Assembly (NCBI RefSeq): GCF_001673365.1
Contig: NZ_LZLS01000094.1
Coordinates: forward strand, 1-33,822
DNA: 33,822 nucleotides
Direction of reading: 5' to 3'
Source: Mycobacterium asiaticum
GTDB lineage: Bacteria > Actinomycetota > Actinomycetes > Mycobacteriales > Mycobacteriaceae
Within the stretch, counting starts at the first letter, position 1; each line of letters opens with the position of its first letter. Below, piece by piece: positions 10,732-18,275 of this stretch. The translations under genes and the position numbers were made by a program. The notes beneath the pieces were generated by a model. That model worked only from the letters and a program-made list of their open reading frames with translations. It was not told where the DNA came from and made no database searches.

Positions 10732-12009
10732 ATGAGTAAATGGCAGTCGCCCGGGGTGGGCAGTCGACTCGGGCGGGTTTCGCTATGGTGCCTGCTCTGG
10801 CTGCTGGCAGCCGTGGCGATGGGCTACACGTGCTGGCAGCTTTTCGGGCACATTCCCTACCGGATCGACATCGACGTCTACCAGATGGGCGGTCAGGCCT
10901 GGCTGGACGGGCGGCCGCTGTACACCGGAAATGTGTTGTTCCACACACCCATCGTGGATCTTCCGTTCACCTATCCGCCGTTGGCCGCCATCGCCTTCAG
11001 CCCGTTCGCGTGGATGGGCATGCCGGTCGCCAGCGTCGCGATAACGGCGTTGACGCTGGTGGTCCTTCTGGTGTCGACGACGATCGTGCTGAGCCGGCTG
11101 GACGTGTGGCCCGACTCCGAGAGCCTGCCCGGGCCGGCCTGGCTGCGCCGGCTGTGGCTGGCCGTGGTCATCGTCGCGCCGGCCTCGATCTGGCTCGAAC
11201 CCATCAGCTCCAACTTTGCGTTCGGGCAGATCAACGCGATCCTGATGACTTTGGTTATCGCGGACTGCTTCCCGCGTCGCACCCCGTGGCCCCGCGGTGT
11301 GCTGCTCGGCTTGGGTATCGCGCTCAAGCTCACACCTGCAGTGTTTTTGCTCTACTTCCTGCTGCGACGGGACAGGCGCGCCGCGTGGGTATCGGTGGCC
11401 ACTTTCGCGGGTGCGACGCTGATCGGATTCGCGCTGGCCTGGCGCGACTCCTGGGAGTACTGGACGCGCACACTCCACCACACCGACCGCATCGGCGAAG
11501 CGGCGTTGAACACCGACCAGAACATCGCGGGTTCGCTCGCCCGGTTGGGTCTGGACCAGCACGAACGTTTCCCGCTCTGGGTGCTCGCTTGCCTGCTGGT
11601 GCTGGCGGCGACCATCTGGGCGATGCGGCGCGTGCTGCGGGCTGGCGAGCCGACGCTGGCGGTGATCTGCGTTGCCCTGTTCGGACTGGTGGTGTCGCCG
11701 GTCTCGTGGTCACACCACTGGGTGTGGATGTTGCCCACCGTCCTGGTGACGGGTGTCCTGGCCTGGCGGCGTCGCAACGCCGCGCTGGGCGTGGTCAGCA
11801 CCGTAGGGCTGGTGCTGATGCGCTGGTCGCCGATCGACCTGTTGCCCAAGCATCACGAGACGACGGCGGCCTGGTGGCGACAACTGCTGGGAATGTCCTA
11901 TGTGTGGTGGGCGCTGGCGGTCATCGTCGTCGCCGGCATCACCGTCACCGCTGCGCTGGCGCCCAACCGCTCGACGCCACGTGAGCGCACTCCGGTAGCG
12001 GCCGCCTGA
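10732..12009 (+). CDS. mptC: Alpha-(1->2)-mannosyltransferase MptC (Rv2181)
   Basis: A 425-residue GT87-family GT-C glycosyltransferase matching Rv2181, which adds single alpha-1,2-mannose branches to the mannan core of lipomannan and lipoarabinomannan using polyprenyl-phosphate-mannose. A short N-terminal cytoplasmic part precedes the first helix (about 16-33). The first periplasmic loop carries the acidic motif [16 protein letters not shown] followed by PLYTGN and FTYPPLAA, typical of the DUF2029/GT87 group. Around ten more hydrophobic helices follow. The ATG start at 10732 has no strong Shine-Dalgarno; a start close to the transcription start is possible. It is transcribed divergently from the Rv2180c homologue. 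Confidence 0.92.
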   Translation: MSKWQSPGVGSRLGRVSLWCLLWLLAAVAMGYTCWQLFGHIPYRIDIDVYQMGGQAWLDGRPLYTGNVLFHTPIVDLPFTYPPLAAIAFSPFAWMGMPVASVAITALTLVVLLVSTTIVLSRLDVWPDSESLPGPAWLRRLWLAVVIVAPASIWLEPISSNFAFGQINAILMTLVIADCFPRRTPWPRGVLLGLGIALKLTPAVFLLYFLLRRDRRAAWVSVATFAGATLIGFALAWRDSWEYWTRTLHHTDRIGEAALNTDQNIAGSLARLGLDQHERFPLWVLACLLVLAATIWAMRRVLRAGEPTLAVICVALFGLVVSPVSWSHHWVWMLPTVLVTGVLAWRRRNAALGVVSTVGLVLMRWSPIDLLPKHHETTAAWWRQLLGMSYVWWALAVIVVAGITVTAALAPNRSTPRERTPVAAA

Positions 12010-12022
12010 GCGTAAGCGGCCG

Positions 12023-12045
12023 GGCTAACCGGTCTGGCTAACCGG
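12023..12045. repeat. 10-bp direct repeat at the end of the acyltransferase gene
   Basis: GGCTAACCGG occurs at 12023-12032 and 12036-12045, separated by TCT. The second copy contains the minus-strand TAG stop of the acyltransferase gene. Like the repeat at 1681 it looks like a slippage duplication around a stop codon. Confidence 0.75.
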
Positions 12046-12787
12046 CTTGGGTCTCGGGGATCCGCGCGGCATCGGAAGAGTCCGATTCAGAACCGTCGTC
12101 GTCGGCGTCGCCCGCACTGCCGTCCTTAACGCTGGCGGCGTAGATGTCGACGTACTCCTGCTCCGACAGACCCATCAGCTCGTACATCACCTCGTCGATG
12201 ACGGCCCGCTCGATGAAGTGGTTGCCGGCCAAGCCGTCGAACCGGGAGAAGTCCATCGGCTTACCGAACCGAACAGTGACGCGTCCGAAGCGCAACCTGG
12301 TGGTGCCGGGCGGGTTGACCACGTTGGTGCCGATCATCGCCACCGGGATCACCGGGACTCCCGTCTGCAGGGCGAGCCGGGCCAGCCCGGTCTTGCCCTT
12401 GTAGAGCCGGCCGTCGGGTGAGCGGGTGCCTTCGGGGTACATTCCCAGCACTTTGCCCTGGCCCAGTAACCGCTCGGCGGTCTCGAGCGCAGCCTGAGCG
12501 GCCTCGGCGTCGGTGCGGTCGATCGGGACCTGGCCGACGGCCGTGTAGAACCAGCGATTGAACCAGCCCTTGAGCCCAGTACCGGTGAAGTATTCGGATT
12601 TGGCGAGAAACGTAATCCGGCGCCGCACCACCAACGGCAGGAAGAAACTGTCCATCACGGCCAAGTGGTTGCTGGCCAGGATCACCGGGCCAGAACTTGG
12701 AATGTGTTGCAGCCCTTCGACTTTGGGACGACCAAGCAAGGACAGCAATGGACCCAGGAGGACATACTTAAATAGGTAGTACCACAT
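12038..12787 (-). CDS. 1-acyl-sn-glycerol-3-phosphate acyltransferase (Rv2182c homologue)
   Basis: A 249-residue PlsC-type acyltransferase that most likely forms phosphatidic acid by acylating lysophosphatidic acid at the inner membrane face. The catalytic HX4D motif is NHLAVMD (His41, Asp46); the glycerol-phosphate-binding motif YPEGTRS lies at 117-123, and VPVIPVAMIG follows as the fourth block. The N-terminus is hydrophobic (YYLFKYVLLGPLLSLLG) and may associate with the membrane. The C-terminal 35 residues are acidic and low in complexity. ATG at 12787 matches the family start; AGGGAGGGCC lies upstream on the minus strand. It is the last gene of the minus-strand block that starts near 15463. 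It acts on precursors of the same phosphoinositide lipids that PimB' mannosylates. Confidence 0.92.
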   Translation of the reverse strand: MWYYLFKYVLLGPLLSLLGRPKVEGLQHIPSSGPVILASNHLAVMDSFFLPLVVRRRITFLAKSEYFTGTGLKGWFNRWFYTAVGQVPIDRTDAEAAQAALETAERLLGQGKVLGMYPEGTRSPDGRLYKGKTGLARLALQTGVPVIPVAMIGTNVVNPPGTTRLRFGRVTVRFGKPMDFSRFDGLAGNHFIERAVIDEVMYELMGLSEQEYVDIYAASVKDGSAGDADDDGSESDSSDAARIPETQAG

Positions 12788-12874
12788 GGCCCTCCCTCTC
12801 GCCGAACGCCTGATGGCGTCTGCGCCACAACTTTACCCACCCCCGATAACTCCGACCACTGTCGAACGGGCGGC

Positions 12875-13279
12875 TCACTCCTGCACGGTGATGGGGATGG
12901 CCTGGTAACCCGTCTTCGCGGCGCCGTTGCCGTTGGTGCGGTCGGTGGGCGGCTCGTCGGTGGTCGGGTCGCCGTCCGGCGGGTCGTCCTCCGGCGGCGG
13001 CACCGCCGACCGATCGATGTCTTCGACGATAGCCTTGACCACTTCCAGCAGTGCCACGCTGTGATCGGCGATGACGGTCACCAACGGGTGCTGCTCACCG
13101 TTGATCGCCGCGGCCAGCGCACATACCGGGCACCAGACCTGCTGGCACTTGCCCGCCGTACCGCTTGCCGCCATGCTGGCTGCGGCCCGCACCGCGGGGT
13201 CGATGCCGTCCAGAATTGCCTGCGCCAGTCTGCGCAGCTCCGGACCGACGTCGGTATGAGCCTTACTCACTTCGGCCAT
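12875..13279 (-). CDS. Conserved mycobacterial protein with a three-cysteine cluster (Rv2183c homologue)
   Basis: A 134-residue homologue of Rv2183c, of unknown function. The N-terminal half is helical, with a Cys cluster CQQVWCPVC (Cys45, Cys50, Cys53) that could bind a metal. The C-terminal half is Pro/Asp/Thr-rich and probably disordered, ending ITVQE. The start ATG at 13279 overlaps the end of the preceding ATPase gene by 13 bp, so translation of the two is probably coupled. The constant pairing with an ArsA-like ATPase suggests a joint role, but this is inference. Confidence 0.85.
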   Translation of the reverse strand: MAEVSKAHTDVGPELRRLAQAILDGIDPAVRAAASMAASGTAGKCQQVWCPVCALAAAINGEQHPLVTVIADHSVALLEVVKAIVEDIDRSAVPPPEDDPPDGDPTTDEPPTDRTNGNGAAKTGYQAIPITVQE

Positions 13280-14526
13280 ACCTCCGGATCGGGTTGAAAA
13301 CGAACGGTCAGCTCACTCCCCCGTAGCTGCGCGTCCAGCACCGTACACCGCCGCAGCACCGACGCCAACCTGACCCGACGCCGCACGCTGCCCGCGCTGA
13401 TGACCAGGTCGTCGTCCGAGCGGCCCAGTGCCAGCGTTCGGGGATCGAGTTGCGGCAACGCCAACCTCATCCGGTACACCGACTCGAGCCCCGACCCGGA
13501 TTCCAGGTCGACGATCGGGCGCAGCGGGCCGGGCGGGTCGGCACCGCGGCGACGGCGGGCGCTGTCGAGCAGGTCGCCCAGGGCTTTCGGGCCGATCGGC
13601 TCGCCCGCCTGGTGTGGGACCAGTACCAACGCGACGTCGCCGATGGTGTGGTCGAGTTCTTCCAGCACCGCACGTTGCTCGGAGATGCGTTCGGCGTACC
13701 AGTAGAACGCCGGATGGTCGGGCAGGCTGGCGTATTCGTAGGTCTCATCGCGGACCAGAACCTGGTTGACGAGCAGTTCCTCGATCCGCACTCCCATCAG
13801 CGCCAACGACCCCATCGTGCGGGCGGCCTCGGCGGCGACCACCCGTTCGGGCGTTAGCACCAGGTGGGCACTGACCAGGTCGCCATCGGTGAGCAAGGAG
13901 TTGAGTTGATCGACGCCGGCGCTGGTGCGTTCCAACAGTCCCACCACCGCCGCCGACCGACTGTCGTCGGTGCCGATGCTCAACCTGCGGTGCCGCGGCC
14001 ACGCCCGTTCGACATACAGCGCGAAGGTGGCGGGCAGGGTCAGCATGCGCAGCGCGTCGGCGGTCGAGGCGCAGTCGACCACGACGCGATCCCATCGACC
14101 CGATGTCGCGAGTTCGGCCACGGCGTGCAACCCGAGCACTTCCTGGATCCCGGGCAGCGCCGAAAGCTCTTCGGGGGCAATGCGACTCAAGTCCGACTCG
14201 GAAAAACGCGCGTCTAGCGCCTCGACTACCGCGCGCCACCTGTCCTCGAGCAGGGCCAGCGTGTCCAGCGCCAGAGCGTCCAGAAAGCCGCCGGTTTCCA
14301 GATTATCGGCGGACACCCGCACGACTTCGCCTCGACCGTTCGGCGGGACCGGGACACCGAGAACGTCGCCCAGCGAGTGCGCTTGGTCGGTGGATACGAC
14401 GAGCACGCGCTGACCACCGCTGGCATCACAAACCGCGGTCGCAGACGCCAGGGTGGACTTTCCTACCCCGCCTTTACCAACGAAAAGACTGATCCGGGCC
14501 GGGGTCGGCGCGACGGAATCACTCAG
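13267..14526 (-). CDS. ArsA/MinD-like P-loop ATPase (Rv2184c homologue), CTG start
   Basis: A homologue of Rv2184c. If translation begins at the usual-looking GTG at 14406 the protein has 379 residues and lacks a P-loop. The same frame continues upstream without a stop and encodes a deviant Walker A GKGGVGKST, as expected for an ArsA/GET3/MinD ATPase, followed by STDQAHSLGDVLG. No ATG, GTG or TTG exists between the P-loop and the end of the preceding gene. The only plausible start is CTG at 14526, which overlaps the preceding TGA stop as CTGA and yields MSDSVAPTPARISLF with the P-loop at residues 17-25 (419 residues in all). The later chain is ArsA-like and includes an acidic VDCAST segment. 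Substrate unknown. Start codon choice is inference; the coding extension is seen directly. Confidence 0.85.
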   Translation of the reverse strand: MSDSVAPTPARISLFVGKGGVGKSTLASATAVCDASGGQRVLVVSTDQAHSLGDVLGVPVPPNGRGEVVRVSADNLETGGFLDALALDTLALLEDRWRAVVEALDARFSESDLSRIAPEELSALPGIQEVLGLHAVAELATSGRWDRVVVDCASTADALRMLTLPATFALYVERAWPRHRRLSIGTDDSRSAAVVGLLERTSAGVDQLNSLLTDGDLVSAHLVLTPERVVAAEAARTMGSLALMGVRIEELLVNQVLVRDETYEYASLPDHPAFYWYAERISEQRAVLEELDHTIGDVALVLVPHQAGEPIGPKALGDLLDSARRRRGADPPGPLRPIVDLESGSGLESVYRMRLALPQLDPRTLALGRSDDDLVISAGSVRRRVRLASVLRRCTVLDAQLRGSELTVRFQPDPEVWPK

Positions 14527-14957
14527 CCCTCGACTCGTTTCTTCAGATCCTTCAATGCGCCGTCGATCAGCCTGCGTTCGGCTTTGCGCTTGAGCATCCC
14601 GATCATCGGCACGGCCAGATCGACCGCCAACTCATAGGTGACCTCGGTACCGGATCCCTTGGGGGCCAAGATGTATGACCCCTCGAGCGACTTGAGTAGC
14701 GAGCTGGACTCCAGCGTCCAACTCAGCGACTGACGGTCGGCCGGCCACTCGTAGTTCATGATCAAGGTGTCCTTGAAGATGGTCGCGTCCATCAACATAC
14801 GCGCCTTTTTCGGGTAGCCGTCGCTGTCAGCCTCGAGAACTTCGACTTCCTTGTACTCATTGATCCAGTCCGGGTAGGACTCGATGTCGGCGATCGCCTT
14901 CATCACCTCAGCTGGGTCCGCGTCGATGTAGATCGTCTGATTCGTCTTGTCCGCCAC
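14523..14957 (-). CDS. TB16.3: SRPBCC (polyketide cyclase-like) protein TB16.3 (Rv2185c homologue)
   Basis: A 144-residue START/SRPBCC-fold protein matching TB16.3, an abundant M. tuberculosis protein of unknown ligand. Typical fold marks are the N-terminal IYIDADPAEVMKAIADIESYP, the central YEWPADRQSLSWTLES and a long C-terminal helix ending KKRVEG. Such folds bind hydrophobic ligands in a deep cavity. The ATG at 14957 is the family start; the preceding GGAAGC on the minus strand is a weak Shine-Dalgarno. Its TGA stop overlaps the CTG start of the ATPase gene. The next gene upstream is another SRPBCC protein, so this block has two related lipid-binding-like proteins in tandem. Confidence 0.92.
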   Translation of the reverse strand: MADKTNQTIYIDADPAEVMKAIADIESYPDWINEYKEVEVLEADSDGYPKKARMLMDATIFKDTLIMNYEWPADRQSLSWTLESSSLLKSLEGSYILAPKGSGTEVTYELAVDLAVPMIGMLKRKAERRLIDGALKDLKKRVEG

Positions 14958-15073
14958 CTGGCTGCTTCCCTTTCCCCGCTAGCGCGGGTCGGCCCGATCA
15001 TCGGGGAGTGCCCCAAACTCCCCGGCAGAAACGGTACTCGTTCCGGCCAAGGCTGATGCCAACCTCGACCCGG

Positions 15074-15463
15074 TTAAACTACCGGAGAAACGCCGACCGG
15101 ACGTGCCGCTTCCAGGGTCGTTTTCACCTCGAACGCCATTTTTTTGCCTGCCACCCGGCGACGGTGCGTCAGTTTGGCCAGGTTCAGCTTCGCGAGTCCT
15201 TCGCCGGACACGCCGGTGGGTTCCGCGTGCAGAAAATAGTGCAGCACCACCCCGTCCATCGACGGTTCCAGCCAGACTTCCATGGTGCCGGTCAAGGGGC
15301 CGCTGATCGTCCACCGGATTCCCTTGTCGCCACGATCTTCGGTGACCTGCAGCCGAAGATCGGGCCACCACCGGCTCCACTTCGATCGATCCGCGATAGC
15401 GGCCCCAACCAGTGCGCCGCTGGCGGCCACATATGTCTCGTCGGCGATCTGGATGCTGCTCAT
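15074..15463 (-). CDS. SRPBCC-fold conserved protein (Rv2186c homologue)
   Basis: A 129-residue protein, the same length as Rv2186c. The pattern of alternating strands and the segment RSKWSRWWPDLRLQVTEDRG resemble polyketide cyclase/SRPBCC members, and the C-terminal part (GKKMAFEVKTTLEA) resembles their terminal helix. No active-site residues can be assigned. The frame extends upstream, but ATG at 15463 (MSSIQIADETYV) is preferred for length and for the GAGG that precedes it. It is the first gene of the minus-strand block ending with the acyltransferase, and divergent from fadD15. Confidence 0.85.
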   Translation of the reverse strand: MSSIQIADETYVAASGALVGAAIADRSKWSRWWPDLRLQVTEDRGDKGIRWTISGPLTGTMEVWLEPSMDGVVLHYFLHAEPTGVSGEGLAKLNLAKLTHRRRVAGKKMAFEVKTTLEAARPVGVSPVV

Positions 15464-15624
15464 GGCCTCAGCTTCACATATCCGCTCGGTGAGGCCGTTG
15501 CGACCCCACGACGTCCCGGCAATACCGACGAGACTCATCTCAGTGCTGGGTGAATACCGCACTAGGCTGGTTGCCAGCAACCCGCGCAAACCCGCGTAAA
15601 TCTAGGTCAAGCGAGGTAAGAAGA

Positions 15625-17427
15625 GTGCGTCAGTACAGTGTCCCTGCTCGCTTCTCCGTCGACGAGCACGACAACGTCGCGGCCGTAGTGTTCGAGCACG
15701 AACGCAACTGCCCCGATTACGTGATCTATCAACGCCAGGTTGACGGTGCTTGGACAGATGTCACATGTGCCGAAGCCGCCGAGGAAATTCGTTCTGCTGC
15801 ATTGGGTTTGATTTCCCTCGGGGTAGAGGCCGGGGACCGGGTCTCCATATTTTCCGCCACCCGCTACGAGTGGGCGATCCTCGATCTGGCGATCCTGGCG
15901 GTGGGCGGTGTCACGGTGCCGATCTACGAGACGTCCTCGGCCGAGCAGGTGCGCTGGGTGCTCCAGGATTCCGAAGCGGTGCTGGTGTTCGCCGAAACCG
16001 ACGCACACGCCGCGCTCGTCACCGAATTGACGGGCGATCTGCCCGCGTTGCGTCGGGTGCTGCACGTCGACGGTTCGGGACCCAAGGCACTCGATGTGTT
16101 GGCCGAGGCCGGCGCATCGGTCGATGCGGCCGAGTTGACGGCTCGCCAAGAGGCGCTGCGCGCCGAGCACGCGGCCACGCTGATCTACACCTCGGGAACC
16201 ACGGGGCGACCCAAGGGCTGCCAACTCACCCATTCCAACCTGCTGTACGAGATTCGCGGGACCCAGGAGTGCCTGCCGACGCTATTGACCGAGGGCCAGC
16301 GGTTGCTTGTCTTCTTGCCGCTGGCTCACGTGCTCGCCCGGGCGCTGACGTTGTCGGCGTTCACCAGCAAGGTGACGGTCGGATTCACCAGCGACATCAA
16401 GAACCTGCTGCCGCTGCTGGCGGAGTTCAAACCGACCGTGGTGGTCTCGGTGCCGCGAGTGTTCGAGAAGGTGTACAACACCGCCGAACAGAACGCCTCC
16501 AATGACGGCAAGGGCCCGATCTTCAAGTCCGCCGCGCAGACCGCGGTCGATTGGAGCCGAGCCCACGACACTGGCAAGCCCGGGTTGGTGCTGCGGGCCA
16601 AACATGCGGTGTTCGACCGACTGGTCTACGGGAAGCTGCGCGCGGCCTTGGGTGGGGACTGCCGCGCTGCGGTCTCCGGCGGCGCGCCCCTGGGTGCCCG
16701 GCTTGGCCACTTCTACCGAGGCGTGGGAGTGACCATTTACGAGGGCTACGGGCTGACCGAGACCAGCGCGGCGATCACGGTCAACCAGATCAACGGCTTG
16801 AAGATCGGAACCGTGGGCAAGTTGGTTCCCGGCAACAGCCTGCGCATCGCCGAGGACAAGGAGTTGTTGGTCCGCGGCGGGGTTGTGTTCGCCGGCTACT
16901 GGCGTAACGAGCAGGCGACCGAGGACGCCTTCACCGACGGGTGGTTCCGCACCGGCGACCTCGGCTCGATCGACGAGGACGGCTTCCTGAGCATTACCGG
17001 CCGCAAGAAGGAACTCATCGTCACCGCGGGCGGGAAGAACGTGGCGCCGGCCGTCTTGGAGGACCAGTTGCGCTCCCATCCGCTGATCAGCCAGGCGATG
17101 GTGGTCGGGGACAACAAGCCGTTCATCGGCGCGTTGATCACCATCGACCCCGAGGCGTTCGAAGGCTGGAAGCAGCGCAACAGCAAGTCCGGCGGCGACT
17201 CGGTGGGTGATCTTTCGACGGACCCCGATCTGGTGGCCGAGGTGGACGCCGCGGTCAAGCAAGCCAATCAGCAGGTCTCGAATGCCGAATCGATCCGCAA
17301 GTTCCGCATCCTGCCCGTGGACTTCACCGAGGACACCGGAGAGCTGACACCGACGATGAAGGTCAAGCGCAACGTGGTGGCCGAGAAGTTCGCCTCCGAC
17401 ATCGAGGCGATTTACTCCAAGGACTAG
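15625..17427 (+). CDS. fadD15: Long-chain fatty-acid-CoA ligase FadD15
   Basis: A 600-residue ANL-superfamily acyl-CoA synthetase, the same length as M. tuberculosis FadD15 (Rv2187). The AMP-binding P-loop [10 protein letters not shown] is near residue 190, the adenylate-binding motif [11 protein letters not shown] near 372, TGDL near 450, and the hinge and C-terminal lysine region [17 protein letters not shown] near 465. The LTET motif is canonical. GTG at 15625 is chosen over the longer frame because GAGG stands just upstream and the family starts there. The enzyme would activate fatty acids to acyl-CoA. It lies directly upstream of, and in the same direction as, the inserted hotdog-MmpL pair, so acyl-CoA supply to that pair is conceivable but unproven. 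Confidence 0.94.
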   Translation: MRQYSVPARFSVDEHDNVAAVVFEHERNCPDYVIYQRQVDGAWTDVTCAEAAEEIRSAALGLISLGVEAGDRVSIFSATRYEWAILDLAILAVGGVTVPIYETSSAEQVRWVLQDSEAVLVFAETDAHAALVTELTGDLPALRRVLHVDGSGPKALDVLAEAGASVDAAELTARQEALRAEHAATLIYTSGTTGRPKGCQLTHSNLLYEIRGTQECLPTLLTEGQRLLVFLPLAHVLARALTLSAFTSKVTVGFTSDIKNLLPLLAEFKPTVVVSVPRVFEKVYNTAEQNASNDGKGPIFKSAAQTAVDWSRAHDTGKPGLVLRAKHAVFDRLVYGKLRAALGGDCRAAVSGGAPLGARLGHFYRGVGVTIYEGYGLTETSAAITVNQINGLKIGTVGKLVPGNSLRIAEDKELLVRGGVVFAGYWRNEQATEDAFTDGWFRTGDLGSIDEDGFLSITGRKKELIVTAGGKNVAPAVLEDQLRSHPLISQAMVVGDNKPFIGALITIDPEAFEGWKQRNSKSGGDSVGDLSTDPDLVAEVDAAVKQANQQVSNAESIRKFRILPVDFTEDTGELTPTMKVKRNVVAEKFASDIEAIYSKD

Positions 17428-17714
17428 AACGCCTTAGGTCGCTGCGGCGCGCCCGGGGCGCGTCATAGCAAGTCGGCCGGTGTAGCGAGCGTGCGGCGTT
17501 TGCGGTATGCGCCTTCAGGCCCGCTAGCCTTCTCTGTGCATTTTGCACATTAAAAATTCATGATTCTGACAATTTTGCCCTTGCCGGCCCAGAGTACGCC
17601 TGTCACCATTTGACAGCACTTCTGCTTCGAATCCGAGTCCTCGCCGCTTATTGGTTCATGAGGATATCGGATTAATCATCTGCACGAAATTCGGGCCTAG
17701 CAACGGGAGAGTAG
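17428..17714 (+). promoter_or_regulatory. AT-rich control region before the hotdog-MmpL pair, with two palindromes
   Basis: Composition changes from GC-rich to AT-rich at about 17530. Two perfect inverted repeats follow: TGTGCA-TTT-TGCACA at 17535-17549 and CTGTCA-N5-TGACAG at 17600-17616. The second overlaps a consensus -35 hexamer TTGACA (17610-17615), so a repressor bound there could block a promoter; a matching -10 was not found. TGTCA-N-TGACA dyads resemble TetR-family operators in general. No regulator gene is nearby. A GGGAGAG Shine-Dalgarno at 17705-17711 precedes the hotdog gene. Confidence 0.4.
17448..17462. terminator. GC-rich hairpin after fadD15
   Basis: CGCGCCC-G-GGGCGCG forms a compact self-complementary sequence 20 bases after the fadD15 stop. 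No T-run follows, which is usual for mycobacterial candidates and keeps confidence low. It marks the last GC-rich stretch before composition drops. Confidence 0.3.
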
Positions 17715-18254
17715 ATGCTGTATTACTTCAGATTGGTGACTCTTTGGTTCAAGAGCATTTTTCTCCACGACAACGATTCCCAACACATTCTCGATGAGAA
17801 TTATATGTCTCTCAGAGCCATGCCGTTCGAATGCAATCTATTTATGGTGATGGACAATTCGAAGTATAACCGGGTCGTAGACCTGACCAAGTACTACATG
17901 CTCATTCACTACAACAAATTGGGCACCATCCTCCGGAGGAGGTGGAACCCCCTAACGGTTTCACTTGAGCTCAGCATAATGCGACCGTTGCGCATATTTC
18001 ATAAGTACCAAGTAGTATCCAAGGTAATCTATTGGAAGAATGGATACGTTTACCTTGAACATAGGTTTATGCGGCGCAACACCTTACACGCGATGGCGTT
18101 ATCGAGGACGTGTTTCGTCTCCGGGGACAAGCTGGTATCGGACGAGGATCTGAGCGAACTATACGGCACCGGTTCCCCGCCAATTCCCGACGTTATCTCG
18201 AAGTGGGATGAATTAAAGACGCTAAAGAGTCAACGAAGTCTGCAGCCCATTTGA
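17715..18254 (+). CDS. Hotdog-fold thioesterase-like protein (THEM6/4HBT_2-like), divergent active site
   Basis: A 179-residue protein absent from this locus in M. tuberculosis. Pattern matching places it with the THEM6-like/4HBT_2 acyl-CoA thioesterase-like proteins: [12 protein letters not shown] (46-57) corresponds to the family MNNxxYLxxMDL helix, [19 protein letters not shown] (74-92) to the RRxWxPVVxxxxIRYRRSL strand, then [15 protein letters not shown] (104-118). The family motif DxNxHMNN is changed: the Asp position is Asn41, the Asn is Phe43 and the His is Val45, so ordinary thioesterase catalysis is doubtful. The N-terminus is hydrophobic ([15 protein letters not shown]). G+C is 43 percent in 17701-17880 by hand count and rare AGA, TTA and ATA codons are used, pointing to transfer. 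The ATG is well supported and the stop overlaps the MmpL start (TGATG). Product assignment by eye only. Confidence 0.7.
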   Translation: MLYYFRLVTLWFKSIFLHDNDSQHILDENYMSLRAMPFECNLFMVMDNSKYNRVVDLTKYYMLIHYNKLGTILRRRWNPLTVSLELSIMRPLRIFHKYQVVSKVIYWKNGYVYLEHRFMRRNTLHAMALSRTCFVSGDKLVSDEDLSELYGTGSPPIPDVISKWDELKTLKSQRSLQPI

Positions 18255-18275
18255 TGCATTTGATGCGTTTGATGT
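18249..18275 (+). repeat. Three tandem 9-bp units across the hotdog stop and MmpL start
   Basis: ATTTGATGC (18249-18257), ATTTGATGC (18258-18266) and GTTTGATGT (18267-18275) follow each other. They include the hotdog TGA stop, give in-frame ATG codons at 18254, 18263 and 18272 for the MmpL gene, and encode a repeating M-x-L/V tripeptide. Slippage would add or remove three residues and one alternative start without breaking the frame. Confidence 0.85.
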
